Shown: in pieces, positions 1 to 8,286 of the stretch | Numbering within the stretch: the stretch's first letter is position 1 | Layout of the letters: each line of letters opens with the position of its first letter | From: Centipeda artemidis DSM 19719 | GTDB taxonomy: Bacteria > Bacillota > Negativicutes > Selenomonadales > Selenomonadaceae | Assembly (NCBI RefSeq): GCF_000426665.1 | Contig: NZ_AUFU01000007.1 | Location: forward strand, 62,001-126,000 | Reading direction: 5' to 3' | DNA length: 64,000 bases | Notes under the pieces: generated by a model | The model's input: the letters and a program-made list of their open reading frames with translations, nothing else | Database searches by the model: none | What the model was told of the DNA's origin: nothing | Program-made: the position numbers and the translations under genes

Positions 1-182
1 TTTTGGAACTTCTCGATGCGTCCGCCCGCCTGAACGTCGCGCTGACGTCCCGTGAAGAACGGATGGCATTTCGAGCAGACATCGACGCGGAGATCGCCCT
101 TGGTCGAGCCGGTCTTGAACGTGTTGCCGCAGCCGCACGTCACCGTCGCCTCAAAGAACTCCGGATGGATACCCTCTTTCAT
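1..182 (-). CDS. rpmE: Ribosomal protein L31 (partial, zinc-binding form)
   Basis: Large-subunit ribosomal protein L31. The left window edge cuts it after 60 codons, so the C-terminus is missing. The start reads [10 protein letters not shown]. Cysteines at about 16, 18, 36 and 39 give the CxC...CxxC zinc set of the C+ form, followed by the family signature CHPFFTG. A GAGG ribosome site lies about 9 bases before the ATG. The gene has its own promoter and a folded leader (separate entries), so it is probably transcribed independently of ndh upstream. Confidence 0.95.
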   Translation of the reverse strand, partial: MKEGIHPEFFEATVTCGCGNTFKTGSTKGDLRVDVCSKCHPFFTGRQRDVQAGGRIEKFQ

Positions 183-300
183 TCCGATACACCTCGTTTC
201 TTTTGCCGGATACAAGCCCGCTTGTGCGCGCTTGGTTGAACTCGACGAAGCCGTCGAGAACGAGTCTTGGAAACGGACGCCCTGCGTCCATTACCGCCGT
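183..300 (-). promoter_or_regulatory. Structured 5' leader of rpmE, candidate L31 autoregulatory RNA
   Basis: The untranslated leader between the rpmE promoter and its ATG holds three perfect hairpins: GGACGC/GCGTCC at 275-289 (3-base loop), CTCGACG/CGTCGAG at 241-258 (4-base loop) and ACAAGC/GCTTGT at 212-225. Ribosomal protein leaders of this kind are known to bind the protein they encode, and L31 leader classes have been described. Assigning this one to such a class is inference. Confidence 0.55.
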
Positions 301-329
301 AGTATAACACAAACGCACGCGGTGCGCAA
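301..329 (-). promoter_or_regulatory. Sigma-A type promoter for rpmE
   Basis: TTGCGC (324-329), 17-base spacer, TATACT (301-306) on the minus strand, starting just after the ndh stop codon. A short GC inverted repeat (GCGCAC/GTGCGT) overlaps it and might also weakly end ndh transcription. Confidence 0.65.
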
Positions 330-332
330 GTC

Positions 333-1613
333 CTACTCCATCTTCGTAAGGATGATGCGCGCGAGGCGTTTGCCCAAAATATAATTCCAAATCCACTTCA
401 TCATGACGGTGAAGTTTGCATATTTCCCCGCCAGACGCATGAGATGGACGAACATCCACGCCGTCCACGCGATAAAACCGCTCGCCTTCATATTGATGCC
501 GATCACAGGGATGGGACCGTTCATGACCGCCTCGCCGCGCGCGATCGTCGCCATCGCGCCGAGATCTTGATAGACGAATCGTCCAAGCTCTTCCGGCTTT
601 TTCCCATGAATCAGTGCCATGATGTTCCGCCCCACCTGCAGAGCCTCCTGCGTTGCCACGGGCGCGACGGTCGGGAGTGGGCGCTCCGTGCCGTGCTGGA
701 AGTTCGCGCAGTCGCCGATGGCAAAGACGCAGTCGCTGCCGCGTACGAGCAGGTTCTCCTCGACAATGATGCGCCCCGCGCGGTCGACCTCGCCGCCGCA
801 GTCTTTGATGAAGTCCTGCGCGCGCACGCCCGCCGCCCAGATCACAGTCTTGGTCGGGATCACGTCGCCGCCCTTGAGGCTGAGCGTTGATCCGTCATAG
901 TCCGTCACGGCGGTATTGAGCCGGACATCAACGCCCTTTTTCCGCAGAACATCGATGGTTTTCTGTTGGAGGTCGGGCGGTACCATCGGCAGGACGGAGC
1001 CCATCGCCTCGAGCAGGATCACGTGAACTCTGCTGAAATCAAGACTATGGTATTCCTTCTTAAACACATCGATAAGTTCGATGATGGCGCCCGCCAGCTC
1101 AATGCCCGTCGCGCCGCCGCCGACGATGACGAAGTTGAGATGACGCTGACGTTCGTCATCGTCGGTCTCATTCACTCTTGCCGCTCGTTCAAATTCATGA
1201 ACGAGATGGCTGCGCAGCGCGATCGCCTCTTGGAGGCTCTTCATCGGATAGGAGTTCTGTGCGACGCTCTCGTTGCCGAAGAAATTCGTCGTTGCGCCCG
1301 CCGCGAGTACGAGGTAATCGTACGCGATCTCACCGTGATTGGTCAGGAGTACCTTGCGTTCCTGATCGACCCCCTCCGCCGAGGCGAGTTGGAACTCCAC
1401 ATTCTTGTTGTGCTTGAAGAATGCGCGCGTCGGATATGCAATTTCCGGCACGGCGAGCACAGCGGTCGCTACCTGATAGAGGAGCGGCTGAAAAAGATGA
1501 TAGTTGTGCCGATCGACAAGCGTGATGCGGACATTTTCTTTTGCGAGTTCCTTGGCGAGACAAACCCCTCCAAAACCGGCGCCGACAATAACAACGTGCT
1601 TCTGCTCCGCCAT
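333..1613 (-). CDS. ndh: Type II NADH dehydrogenase (NAD(P)/FAD-dependent oxidoreductase)
   Basis: Single-subunit, non-proton-pumping NADH:quinone oxidoreductase working at the inner face of the membrane; 426 residues, normal for the family. The FAD-binding motif GAGFGG is at 11-16, the second Rossmann motif VGGGATG at 164-170 and the FAD-contacting FAIGDCA near 297. The C-terminal 60 residues are hydrophobic and basic, as in the membrane-anchoring helices of NDH-2. It is monocistronic. A promoter lies about 100 bases upstream, and two palindromes sit between promoter and start, one resembling a Rex (NADH/NAD sensor) operator. The quinone substrate is inferred from the family. Confidence 0.9.
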   Translation of the reverse strand: MAEQKHVVIVGAGFGGVCLAKELAKENVRITLVDRHNYHLFQPLLYQVATAVLAVPEIAYPTRAFFKHNKNVEFQLASAEGVDQERKVLLTNHGEIAYDYLVLAAGATTNFFGNESVAQNSYPMKSLQEAIALRSHLVHEFERAARVNETDDDERQRHLNFVIVGGGATGIELAGAIIELIDVFKKEYHSLDFSRVHVILLEAMGSVLPMVPPDLQQKTIDVLRKKGVDVRLNTAVTDYDGSTLSLKGGDVIPTKTVIWAAGVRAQDFIKDCGGEVDRAGRIIVEENLLVRGSDCVFAIGDCANFQHGTERPLPTVAPVATQEALQVGRNIMALIHGKKPEELGRFVYQDLGAMATIARGEAVMNGPIPVIGINMKASGFIAWTAWMFVHLMRLAGKYANFTVMMKWIWNYILGKRLARIILTKME

Positions 1614-1637
1614 GATATTCCCCTCTCATTGACATAA

Positions 1638-1655
1638 TAGTGAAAAAAATCACAT
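1638..1655. promoter_or_regulatory. Rex-like operator in the ndh leader
   Basis: Exact GTGA-N6-TCAC core with flanks close to the Bacillus-type Rex consensus TTGTGA-AnnnnT-TCACAA (11 of 14 specified positions by my count). It lies about 25 bases before the ndh ATG and downstream of the predicted transcription start. NADH dehydrogenase genes are classic Rex targets. Binding is inferred. Confidence 0.4.
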
Positions 1656-1683
1656 AGTTGAATCAAATGATCCTATAAATCCA

Positions 1684-1695
1684 TCTCATATGAGA
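1684..1695. promoter_or_regulatory. Perfect 12-base palindrome in the ndh leader
   Basis: TCTCATATGAGA, a perfect palindrome about 20 bases downstream of the ndh -10 element, so close to the start of the transcript. Size and place suit a repressor site; the factor is unknown. Confidence 0.35.
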
Positions 1696-1715
1696 AAGTT
1701 TATCTCACAGCGTTT

Positions 1716-1743
1716 ATCATACCACGTTTCAGGAGAATTTCAA
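1716..1743 (-). promoter_or_regulatory. Sigma-A type promoter for ndh
   Basis: TTGAAA (1738-1743), 16-base spacer, TATGAT (1716-1721) on the minus strand, in the gap after the MATE gene. Confidence 0.6.
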
Positions 1744-1776
1744 TATTGATTTTTTTCATAAGCAGCGGCAATATGT

Positions 1777-3156
1777 CTATACTTCGGATATCGCCGCATT
1801 TCTCTCGTTTTCCCGCCGCATCCGGTTCTCGATGACGCGCAGGCGGATCATGAGACAGACGGCGCCAAAGATGATGCCGCCGTTGAGCCCCGCCCAGTAG
1901 CCGTATGGTCCCAGCTCCGTCATCCGTGCGAGCAGGTATCCTGCAGGCAGTCCGATCCCCCAGAAGGAAAGGACGGCGAGCCAGAATGTAACCGTGACAT
2001 CCTTATAGCCGCGCAGCGCCCCTTGGAGCGGCGCGTTGACGCAGTCGCAGAACTGCATAACGAGTGCATAGAGAAGGAAGACACGCAGAAGTTCCTGCAC
2101 TTCCGGATTCGTCGAATAGAGCGCGGCGACATGGTCGCGCATGGCGGCAAGCGCAAGAGCAATGATGCCGACGAAGGCAAGCGTCAGCACGCGGCTCAGG
2201 CGGATGTATGCGCGTGCACCGTTTTCGCGCCCCGCGCCGACCTCGTATCCAACGAGGATGGTAATTGCCATAGAGACGGAAAGCGGCAGCATATAGACGA
2301 TGGTCGTAAAGTTCATCGCCGCCTGATGCGCAGCAAGCACGGTTGTACCGTATGCCGCCATAAGCAGACCGACCGCACCGAAGATGCTCTGCTCGCAGAA
2401 CACCGTCATGCCGATGGGAATGCAGATCTTCAGCTGTGCCCGCCAGTCGGAGATCACGGGGCGCGGGAATCCCGAAAAGACATGATAGCGTTTGAACTGT
2501 TCCATGCGCAAAACAACAATGATGGTGAGCAGCAGGAACACGGTATAGCTCAGCGCGGCGCCGAGTCCCGCGCCTGCACCGCCGAACGGCGCAATTCCAA
2601 ACGCACCGTACATGAATATGTAATTGAGGACAATGTTGATCGGCACAACGGTCACGGTGATAAACATCGTGAGCCGCGTTTTCCCATGTGCATCCATGAG
2701 GTTGCGCAGAACGCTCGCAGGCGCGATCGGGATCATGCCAAACGCGATGTAGGACAGATACTCCATCGTGATATTTTCGACGACAGGCTCGAGATCGAGC
2801 GCCCGCACAAGCATCGGAACAGTGAGTGCGCCCAGCGCCAAGAGAAGCGCGCCAAAAAGCGTCGCCCAGTAGAATCCCTGCCGGACGACGCTCCTGATCT
2901 CCCTCCGCTCCTGCGCACCGTAATGATGTGCAATCACCGGAGTCAGCCCCGAGATCAGCCCGACAAACGCGCCGAATACGGGGAAGAAGATGCTCGCGCC
3001 GACAGCGACGCCGGCGAGATCCTCCTTGCTGATATGTCCCGCCATGACGGTGTTGAAGAATCCGGGTGCCATGAGCGAGAGCTGCGTGATGAGAATCGGA
3101 AGGAGCACAATGAAGAACTGGCGGGCACGCGCCCGGTAGCCATGAACTTCCTGCAA
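1777..3156 (-). CDS. MATE family multidrug/Na+ antiporter
   Basis: Inner-membrane exporter of the MATE (NorM/DinF) family, 459 residues, with about twelve hydrophobic segments in two similar halves. The first half has a typical MATE start (QLSLMAPGFFNTVMAGHIS near residues 25-43). MATE proteins expel cationic drugs or metabolites in exchange for Na+ or H+; the substrate cannot be read from sequence. Start: TTG at 3156, six bases after a strong GGAGGG. The gene begins 24 bases after the amidase stop, so the two are probably cotranscribed. Confidence 0.9.
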   Translation of the reverse strand: MQEVHGYRARARQFFIVLLPILITQLSLMAPGFFNTVMAGHISKEDLAGVAVGASIFFPVFGAFVGLISGLTPVIAHHYGAQERREIRSVVRQGFYWATLFGALLLALGALTVPMLVRALDLEPVVENITMEYLSYIAFGMIPIAPASVLRNLMDAHGKTRLTMFITVTVVPINIVLNYIFMYGAFGIAPFGGAGAGLGAALSYTVFLLLTIIVVLRMEQFKRYHVFSGFPRPVISDWRAQLKICIPIGMTVFCEQSIFGAVGLLMAAYGTTVLAAHQAAMNFTTIVYMLPLSVSMAITILVGYEVGAGRENGARAYIRLSRVLTLAFVGIIALALAAMRDHVAALYSTNPEVQELLRVFLLYALVMQFCDCVNAPLQGALRGYKDVTVTFWLAVLSFWGIGLPAGYLLARMTELGPYGYWAGLNGGIIFGAVCLMIRLRVIENRMRRENERNAAISEV

Positions 3157-3180
3157 GTCATCCCTCCTCTTCTCATTCTT

Positions 3181-4326
3181 TTATCCGAAATAATCCGCAA
3201 TGCCGTCCGCAATGCCGCGGGCAATCTTCTTGATGCCCGCCTCACTGTTCATCATACGCTCCTCGTCTGCATTTGAAATGAAAGAGATCTCAACGAGAAT
3301 GGACGGCATATCCGTATGTTTTACCACGTAAAAATTGCTGGTCTGCGTACCGCGGTCAAGCGTGCCGATAGAGTCGATGAGGGCAGTGCGCACACTGTCG
3401 GCAAGGCGCCTCGACTGCGGCGAGCCCTTTGTGTAGTAGTAGGCAGTCGTCCCCTTGACCTCACGATTCGTAAAGGCGTCCGCATGGATGGAAATGAAGA
3501 TATCTGCGTTCGCTTTGTTTGCAATCTCACAGCGTGCCTCAAGCTCCTCGACAGCGGTTGCTTGTGCGCCCTTTGGCGAGACCTCGGTATCCCCCGTACG
3601 CGTGAGGATCACGGTCGCTCCCTCCGCTTCGAGCAGGCGCTTGACCTCCTTGCTCACGCGGATCGTCACAGATTTTTCCATGACGCCTGTGGGGCCGATC
3701 GCCCCCGAATCGCTGCCGCCGTGTCCGGGATCGATGGCGATCTTGCGCCCCTTCAGCCCGATGATCTTGGAGATATCCCGATTAACGTCACTGCTGCCGC
3801 GCGGCTGTTCGTTCTCGTCCTCCTCCTGCTCACCCTGCTGCGGAAGCTGCACAGGCGGCTGTACCTGCGGTGCGGGCTTCTTGGGTATGCTACCCGGCGC
3901 GCGTCCAAAGTCCATGACGATACGCGGCTTGTCGCCGCCCAAGGCAAAGACCTTGTACCCGTCCTTGCCCACGGAAGTCTCCACCACGATGCGGACAGTT
4001 GTTTGGTCGAACTGCGCGACACGTACGGCAGAGGCAATTGAGGAGTCGATGCCGACTGAACGCTTTACGTCTGCGGAAATCCATGCGTTCTGCACATCAA
4101 CCACAACGCGCGTGGGATTTGCAAGGACATTCTGCCGATAGGTTACGGGACGGTCGGCATCCACGACGATGCGGACATTGCCGTCCGCTTTCCCGATGCG
4201 AATCCCCGTGATCTTCGCCATGTCATGCGCACGATCGCTGAATGCTGCCTCCGCATGTCCTGCGGCGCCGATGATTCCAAAAAATCCGATGAGCAGAAGG
4301 CTCATCAGTAAAACAATACGCCGCAA
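3181..4326 (-). CDS. N-acetylmuramoyl-L-alanine amidase with AMIN domain
   Basis: Periplasmic zinc amidase that cuts the bond between muramic acid and the stem peptide; 381 residues. Order: signal peptide (first about 30 residues), AMIN domain (about 40-130; septal or wall targeting), a Pro/Gln/Glu-rich linker, then Amidase_3 (about 200-381). Zinc and catalytic residues are seen in DPGHGG, the E of GVMEKS, the H of ISIHAD and the E of LVEISF. The frame stays open to 4407, but TTG at 4326 lies 8 bases after GGGAGG and starts directly at the signal peptide, so I choose it. An intrinsic terminator ends immediately before this ribosome site. Confidence 0.88.
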   Translation of the reverse strand: MRRIVLLMSLLLIGFFGIIGAAGHAEAAFSDRAHDMAKITGIRIGKADGNVRIVVDADRPVTYRQNVLANPTRVVVDVQNAWISADVKRSVGIDSSIASAVRVAQFDQTTVRIVVETSVGKDGYKVFALGGDKPRIVMDFGRAPGSIPKKPAPQVQPPVQLPQQGEQEEDENEQPRGSSDVNRDISKIIGLKGRKIAIDPGHGGSDSGAIGPTGVMEKSVTIRVSKEVKRLLEAEGATVILTRTGDTEVSPKGAQATAVEELEARCEIANKANADIFISIHADAFTNREVKGTTAYYYTKGSPQSRRLADSVRTALIDSIGTLDRGTQTSNFYVVKHTDMPSILVEISFISNADEERMMNSEAGIKKIARGIADGIADYFG

Positions 4327-4340
4327 GGGCACCACCTCCC

Positions 4341-4379
4341 AAAAAACCTGCGAAATAGGCTTTGCATCTACTTCGCAGG
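4341..4379 (-). terminator. Intrinsic terminator at the end of the flgB-motE operon
   Basis: Stem CCTGCGAA/TTCGCAGG with a loop of about 17 bases, followed by six Ts on the minus strand. The T run touches the GGGAGG of the amidase gene, so amidase expression needs read-through or a start within the stem region. Confidence 0.75.
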
Positions 4380-4410
4380 CTCTTCTTTTTCGTGTAAATA
4401 TGCACATTCG

Positions 4411-5025
4411 CTACTGCTGTGAGGTTTCTGCGGGCGCTTCGTCCGCTGTCCCCGGTACGGGAGCATGGGCGGCTGCACTGCGTGCTGCCGCCCCTTTGCG
4501 CGGGACGCCCTCGTAGATGATCTGCGTGATCTCAGCGGCACGTTCCGGTTCGAACGCTGCCATGATCTTCGCCGCATTGCCCTCGTCCATACGCTGGAGG
4601 ATCGCAATGCAGAGATCAATATCGAGAGCCTCCATCACCTTAGCAGCATCCGCCGCCTTCATATCATTGTAGAGACGTGCAAGTTTCGTGACGCGCTTTT
4701 TTTCCGCCGCCTCGCGCTCTGCCTGCTGCTTGGCGATCTCCTCTTTCGTGATCTTTACGCTCTCAGATACCTTTTTCGGCGTGCCTGCGGCGGCAGGTTT
4801 TGCAGATGACGTCTGCGCGCTCTGCGTCCCCGTCGTCTGTGTCTCTTCGGCACTGCCCGCAGGCGGGACGAAGTATTCGCCGACAATCGGAAGCTCGTGC
4901 AGATGATATTCCTCGTTCAGTGCCTGCGTGTCAAAGAGACGCAGGTAGACGCCAAGGGCAAAACCGCCCGCAACAATCACGAGGAGTAAGATCAGACCGA
5001 ATAGGATCTTTAGTTTCTTCCGCAT
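4411..5025 (-). CDS. MotE/YlxF-like protein with MgtE N-terminal-like domain
   Basis: 204 residues. One N-terminal membrane helix (about 5-27), a Thr/Ser/Ala linker, a coiled-coil (about 85-115, rich in K, E and A) and a helical domain (about 112-172) with the pattern of the MgtE intracellular domain found in MotE and YlxF. MotE family proteins act as periplasmic chaperones or supports of the flagellar stator. It is the last gene of the flgB operon and ends at an intrinsic terminator. The exact role here is inferred from family and place. Confidence 0.75.
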   Translation of the reverse strand: MRKKLKILFGLILLLVIVAGGFALGVYLRLFDTQALNEEYHLHELPIVGEYFVPPAGSAEETQTTGTQSAQTSSAKPAAAGTPKKVSESVKITKEEIAKQQAEREAAEKKRVTKLARLYNDMKAADAAKVMEALDIDLCIAILQRMDEGNAAKIMAAFEPERAAEITQIIYEGVPRKGAAARSAAAHAPVPGTADEAPAETSQQ

Positions 5026-5052
5026 AGAATCCCCATCCCTCTTTCTCTTCCC

Positions 5053-5661
5053 TCACCGATAAATATCGAGTACACGGTTCACGTAGTCCTGCGTCTCCGC
5101 GTACGGAGGAACGCCGCCGTATGCCTTAACGGCACTCGCTCCCGCATTGTAGGCGGCAACCGCCTTGCGGACATCCCCGCCAAACGTGCCGAGGAGCTCG
5201 CTCAGATATTTCGTGCCGCCCTCGACGTTGCTCTTCATATCGTAAGGATTGACGCCAAGTTCCGCAGCCGTTCCCGGCATGAGCTGCATGACGCCGATTG
5301 CCCCCGCGTCCGAGACGGCGTCCTGCCGCCCCCCCGACTCGACCTCCGCAACGGCGGAGACAAGTTTCGGGTCGACCGCGTATTTCTGCGCAGCGGCATG
5401 AATCGTACGCGCGAGATCGGGCTGAGCAGCGTCTGTCGGTGCAGTCCGCTCTGCCCGTGCCGTTTCTTGAACGGCGGCCGGTGGAGCTGCGGCTTGCACT
5501 GTGTGTGCCTTCTCTGCCGCTCCTGCGGCGCTGCGATCAATCTCCGCACGCAGCCGTGCCGCAAAATCTGCACCCGGAAGCTGTGCCTGCGGCAGGTTAA
5601 ACTGTCCCTCAATCTCGGCGATGCGTGCCTGTATCTGCCGTATGGCGGAAAGATCCATCAT
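5053..5661 (-). CDS. Flagella-associated lytic transglycosylase (SLT domain)
   Basis: 202 residues. The N-terminal 25 residues look like a coiled-coil, then an Ala/Pro-rich linker, then an SLT domain (about 92-202) that cleaves peptidoglycan glycan strands. The catalytic Glu is in AEVESGG, followed by the motifs GAIGVMQLMP and AAYNAG. No signal peptide is evident, so it may be exported by the flagellar apparatus, like the FlgJ muramidase that opens the wall for the rod. It overlaps the fliJ stop by four bases (ATGA); Met1 or Met2 may be used. A run of seven Gs sits at the catalytic site codons. Confidence 0.85.
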   Translation of the reverse strand: MMDLSAIRQIQARIAEIEGQFNLPQAQLPGADFAARLRAEIDRSAAGAAEKAHTVQAAAPPAAVQETARAERTAPTDAAQPDLARTIHAAAQKYAVDPKLVSAVAEVESGGRQDAVSDAGAIGVMQLMPGTAAELGVNPYDMKSNVEGGTKYLSELLGTFGGDVRKAVAAYNAGASAVKAYGGVPPYAETQDYVNRVLDIYR

Positions 5662-6125
5662 ACCGCTTCCTCCATTTCCCTGTTTCTCATCGTGAGCTGC
5701 AGGCCGATCTCGTCGAGCATTTTCTGCTCTTCCTGCAGTGCCTCCGCCTTGTATTCCGCAAGACGTTTTTCCCTCAGTTTTTCAATGCTCTTGAGCGCGC
5801 TCATCTGCTCCATCAGGACTTTGAGCCGCTTTTGCCGCTCTGCATTTGCACGCAGGACAACCTGCTGCTGCTCCTCGATCTGCTGCCGCTTCCATGCAAA
5901 GAAGCGGTTAAAGCTCATGAGCCGCCCAATCTTGATGCGCGTGCCCGTTTTAGAGAGTTCTTCGTAATCATGCTGCCCCTGCTGCATCTCTTCGAGCAGC
6001 CGGCGCTGGTATGCACGCGCCTCCTCCAGTTTTCGCACGGCTTCGGCAAAGGCGACTTCCGCCTTTTCCTTTTTCATGCGCGTCACCTTAAGGAGGGTTT
6101 CAAGCTGAAATCGAAATTTTTTCAT
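5658..6125 (-). CDS. fliJ: Flagellar export chaperone FliJ
   Basis: 155 residues, almost wholly alpha-helical coiled-coil (rich in K, E, Q, R and L), starting MKKFRFQLETLL, the usual FliJ opening. FliJ sits inside the FliI hexamer as a central stalk and cycles export chaperones. It overlaps fliI by four bases (ATGA) and the transglycosylase gene by four, so translation is coupled. Confidence 0.88.
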   Translation of the reverse strand: MKKFRFQLETLLKVTRMKKEKAEVAFAEAVRKLEEARAYQRRLLEEMQQGQHDYEELSKTGTRIKIGRLMSFNRFFAWKRQQIEEQQQVVLRANAERQKRLKVLMEQMSALKSIEKLREKRLAEYKAEALQEEQKMLDEIGLQLTMRNREMEEAV

Positions 6126-7498
6126 GTGAGTTCTTCAGCGGATGCGGGCTGCTTCCCCGTCAGCTCCACGAGCCGCCGCTCCGTATCCTCGTAAGAGGTC
6201 ACTTCGAAGATATCCTGACAAAGAAAATCGTTGATGCCCTCGATTTTTTGGATCGCAGCGTCGATCTTTGGACTTGAGCCTTTGACATAGGCACCGATAT
6301 GGATAAGATCCTCCGCTTCGCTGTAGACCGCCATGAGCTGGCGCATTTCCTGCGCCGCTTCAAGATGTTCTTTGGGAACGACCTCGTACATAACGCGGCT
6401 GACACTGCCGAGAACGTCGATCGCCGGAAAGTGATTCTGCGCAGCAATCCGGCGAGAGAGCACGATATGTCCGTCGAGAATCGAACGCACGGCATCGGCG
6501 ATCGGCTCATTCATGTCGTCGCCGTCAACGAGGACGGTGTAGATGCCCGTAATCGACCCGTGCTCGCTCGTGCCTGCACGCTCGAGGAGCCGCGGCAGCA
6601 TGGCAAAGACGGACGGTGTATAGCCGCGCGTTGCGGGAGGCTCGCCGATGGTGAGTCCAACTTCGCGCTGCGCCATAGCAAAGCGCGTCACGGAGTCCAT
6701 CATGAGGACGACCTTGTGCCCGCGATCTCGGAAATACTCGGCAATCGCCGTTCCCGTCATCGCGCCCTTAATGCGGACGAGCGCCGGCTGATCCGAGGTC
6801 GCAACGACGACGACGGAGCGTTTGAGCCCCTCCTCACCAAGATCCCGCTCGATAAAGTCGCGTACCTCACGTCCGCGCTCGCCGACGAGGGTGATGACGC
6901 TGATATCCGCCTCCGTATTGCGCGCAATCATGGAGAGCAGCGTGGACTTGCCGACACCCGAGCCCGCCATGATGCCGATGCGCTGTCCGTCACCGAGCGT
7001 GATGAGCCCGTCGATGGCACGCACACCGACATAGAGGTTTTCACTGATGCGCGGACGAGAGAGTGGTGACGGCGGCGGCGCCTGCAGGGGATACTCTTCC
7101 TTTGTAAGGATGGGACCCTTGCCGTCGATGGGGTTGCCGAGCCCGTCGAGCACGCGCCCGAGGAGTTCCTCCCCGACCTTCACACGCAGGCGTCGTCCCG
7201 TTGCCGTAACCTCGCAGCCGGGGCCAATGCCCTGCATCTCGCCGACCGGCATGAGCAGGACGCTCCCCTCCCGGAATCCGACGACCTCTGCGGGCACTGC
7301 CGGCATCCCGGTGAAATGGGATCTGACATAGCACAGCTCGCCGACCGTCACCGTGGGTCCCTGCGACTCGATGACGAGACCGATGATCTGCGTGACCTTC
7401 CCCGTGAGCTTCATCGGTGACGCTGCGTGCAGGGCATCCTTAAATTTCCGGACATCTATGGAAAATGGGGGATTTCCCCCCGTTTCACTCATATTCAT
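6122..7498 (-). CDS. fliI: Flagellum-specific ATPase FliI
   Basis: 458 residues. ATPase of the flagellar type III export machine, at the cytoplasmic face. The Walker A GSGVGKST is near residue 180, Walker B VVLMMDSVTRFA near 265 and the F1/T3SS signature PPATRGYTPSVFA near 300. The N-terminal beta-barrel shows VGELCYV and related strands. It works with FliH and FliJ, which flank it; start and stop overlap both neighbours by four bases. Confidence 0.96.
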   Translation of the reverse strand: MNMSETGGNPPFSIDVRKFKDALHAASPMKLTGKVTQIIGLVIESQGPTVTVGELCYVRSHFTGMPAVPAEVVGFREGSVLLMPVGEMQGIGPGCEVTATGRRLRVKVGEELLGRVLDGLGNPIDGKGPILTKEEYPLQAPPPSPLSRPRISENLYVGVRAIDGLITLGDGQRIGIMAGSGVGKSTLLSMIARNTEADISVITLVGERGREVRDFIERDLGEEGLKRSVVVVATSDQPALVRIKGAMTGTAIAEYFRDRGHKVVLMMDSVTRFAMAQREVGLTIGEPPATRGYTPSVFAMLPRLLERAGTSEHGSITGIYTVLVDGDDMNEPIADAVRSILDGHIVLSRRIAAQNHFPAIDVLGSVSRVMYEVVPKEHLEAAQEMRQLMAVYSEAEDLIHIGAYVKGSSPKIDAAIQKIEGINDFLCQDIFEVTSYEDTERRLVELTGKQPASAEELT

Positions 7499-8286
7499 AG
7501 CATTACTTCCCGCACAGCCTTTTTGAGCTGTTCGATCTGCGTCTGAAGGCGTGCGTCCACGCTGCCGTTCGGCGTCTCCACAAGGCAGTCGCCCGGCTTC
7601 ATTGCCTCGTCGGAGGTAATCGTGAGATTCGTATCCCCCGCCGTGAGGAGTCCTCGCAGTTCGTCGCGTGCCATGAGGACAAAATCATAGCTGTCCGGCG
7701 GCACATGGACGATGACTTCCTTTTGGTCTTTGACCCGGAGGATCGCGTCGCGGACGATGGGCAGAACCATCTGCGGCACATCAATGAAATGCTGCGGGAG
7801 AATGCGCTCCACTGCCGTCATGGCAATGGAAACAATATCCTCCTCTGCCTGCATGAGATAATCGCGCATGGCGTCGTGTGCGTCGCGCAGTGTCTTTTCC
7901 GCCTGCGCGTTGGTCGTGCGGATGAGCTCCGCCATCTCTTCGCGCACGGCGGCTTCGCCTTCGGCATGGCCTGCGGCAAAGCCCTCTGCATGCCCTGCGG
8001 CACGCGCCTCTGCACGGTCGTTTTCGATCTGTGTCTGCGCCTCACTGAGAAGTCGGTCGCGCTCTTCCTCGGCTTCCCCGTGGAGTACGGCGACCTGTAT
8101 TTCCGCCTCTTTGACGCGTTCGTCCATCGCCTGTTCGCGCTCGGCGATGCGGGCGAGGAGGTTCTGCACCGCCTCTTCGCTTAAGGCTTCCGCCTCCCCC
8201 TCTTCGCGGGGCGGGGGCGGTGGGGGCGGTACGTCTATGAGGTGCGGATTCTCTTCCCAGACGGCTGCCTTGATAACCCTAGACAA
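7495..8286 (-). CDS. fliH: Flagellar assembly protein FliH
   Basis: 263 residues. A short N-terminal region with a run of seven prolines near residue 20, a long Glu/Ala-rich helix (about 40-150), and a C-terminal FliH/HrpE domain (about 150-262) that binds FliI and restrains its ATPase. Start TTG at 8286, within the last codons of fliG (8-base overlap), about 9 bases after AAGGGAG. Longer than Bacillus FliH mainly in the helix. Confidence 0.88.
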   Translation of the reverse strand: MSRVIKAAVWEENPHLIDVPPPPPPPREEGEAEALSEEAVQNLLARIAEREQAMDERVKEAEIQVAVLHGEAEEERDRLLSEAQTQIENDRAEARAAGHAEGFAAGHAEGEAAVREEMAELIRTTNAQAEKTLRDAHDAMRDYLMQAEEDIVSIAMTAVERILPQHFIDVPQMVLPIVRDAILRVKDQKEVIVHVPPDSYDFVLMARDELRGLLTAGDTNLTITSDEAMKPGDCLVETPNGSVDARLQTQIEQLKKAVREVML

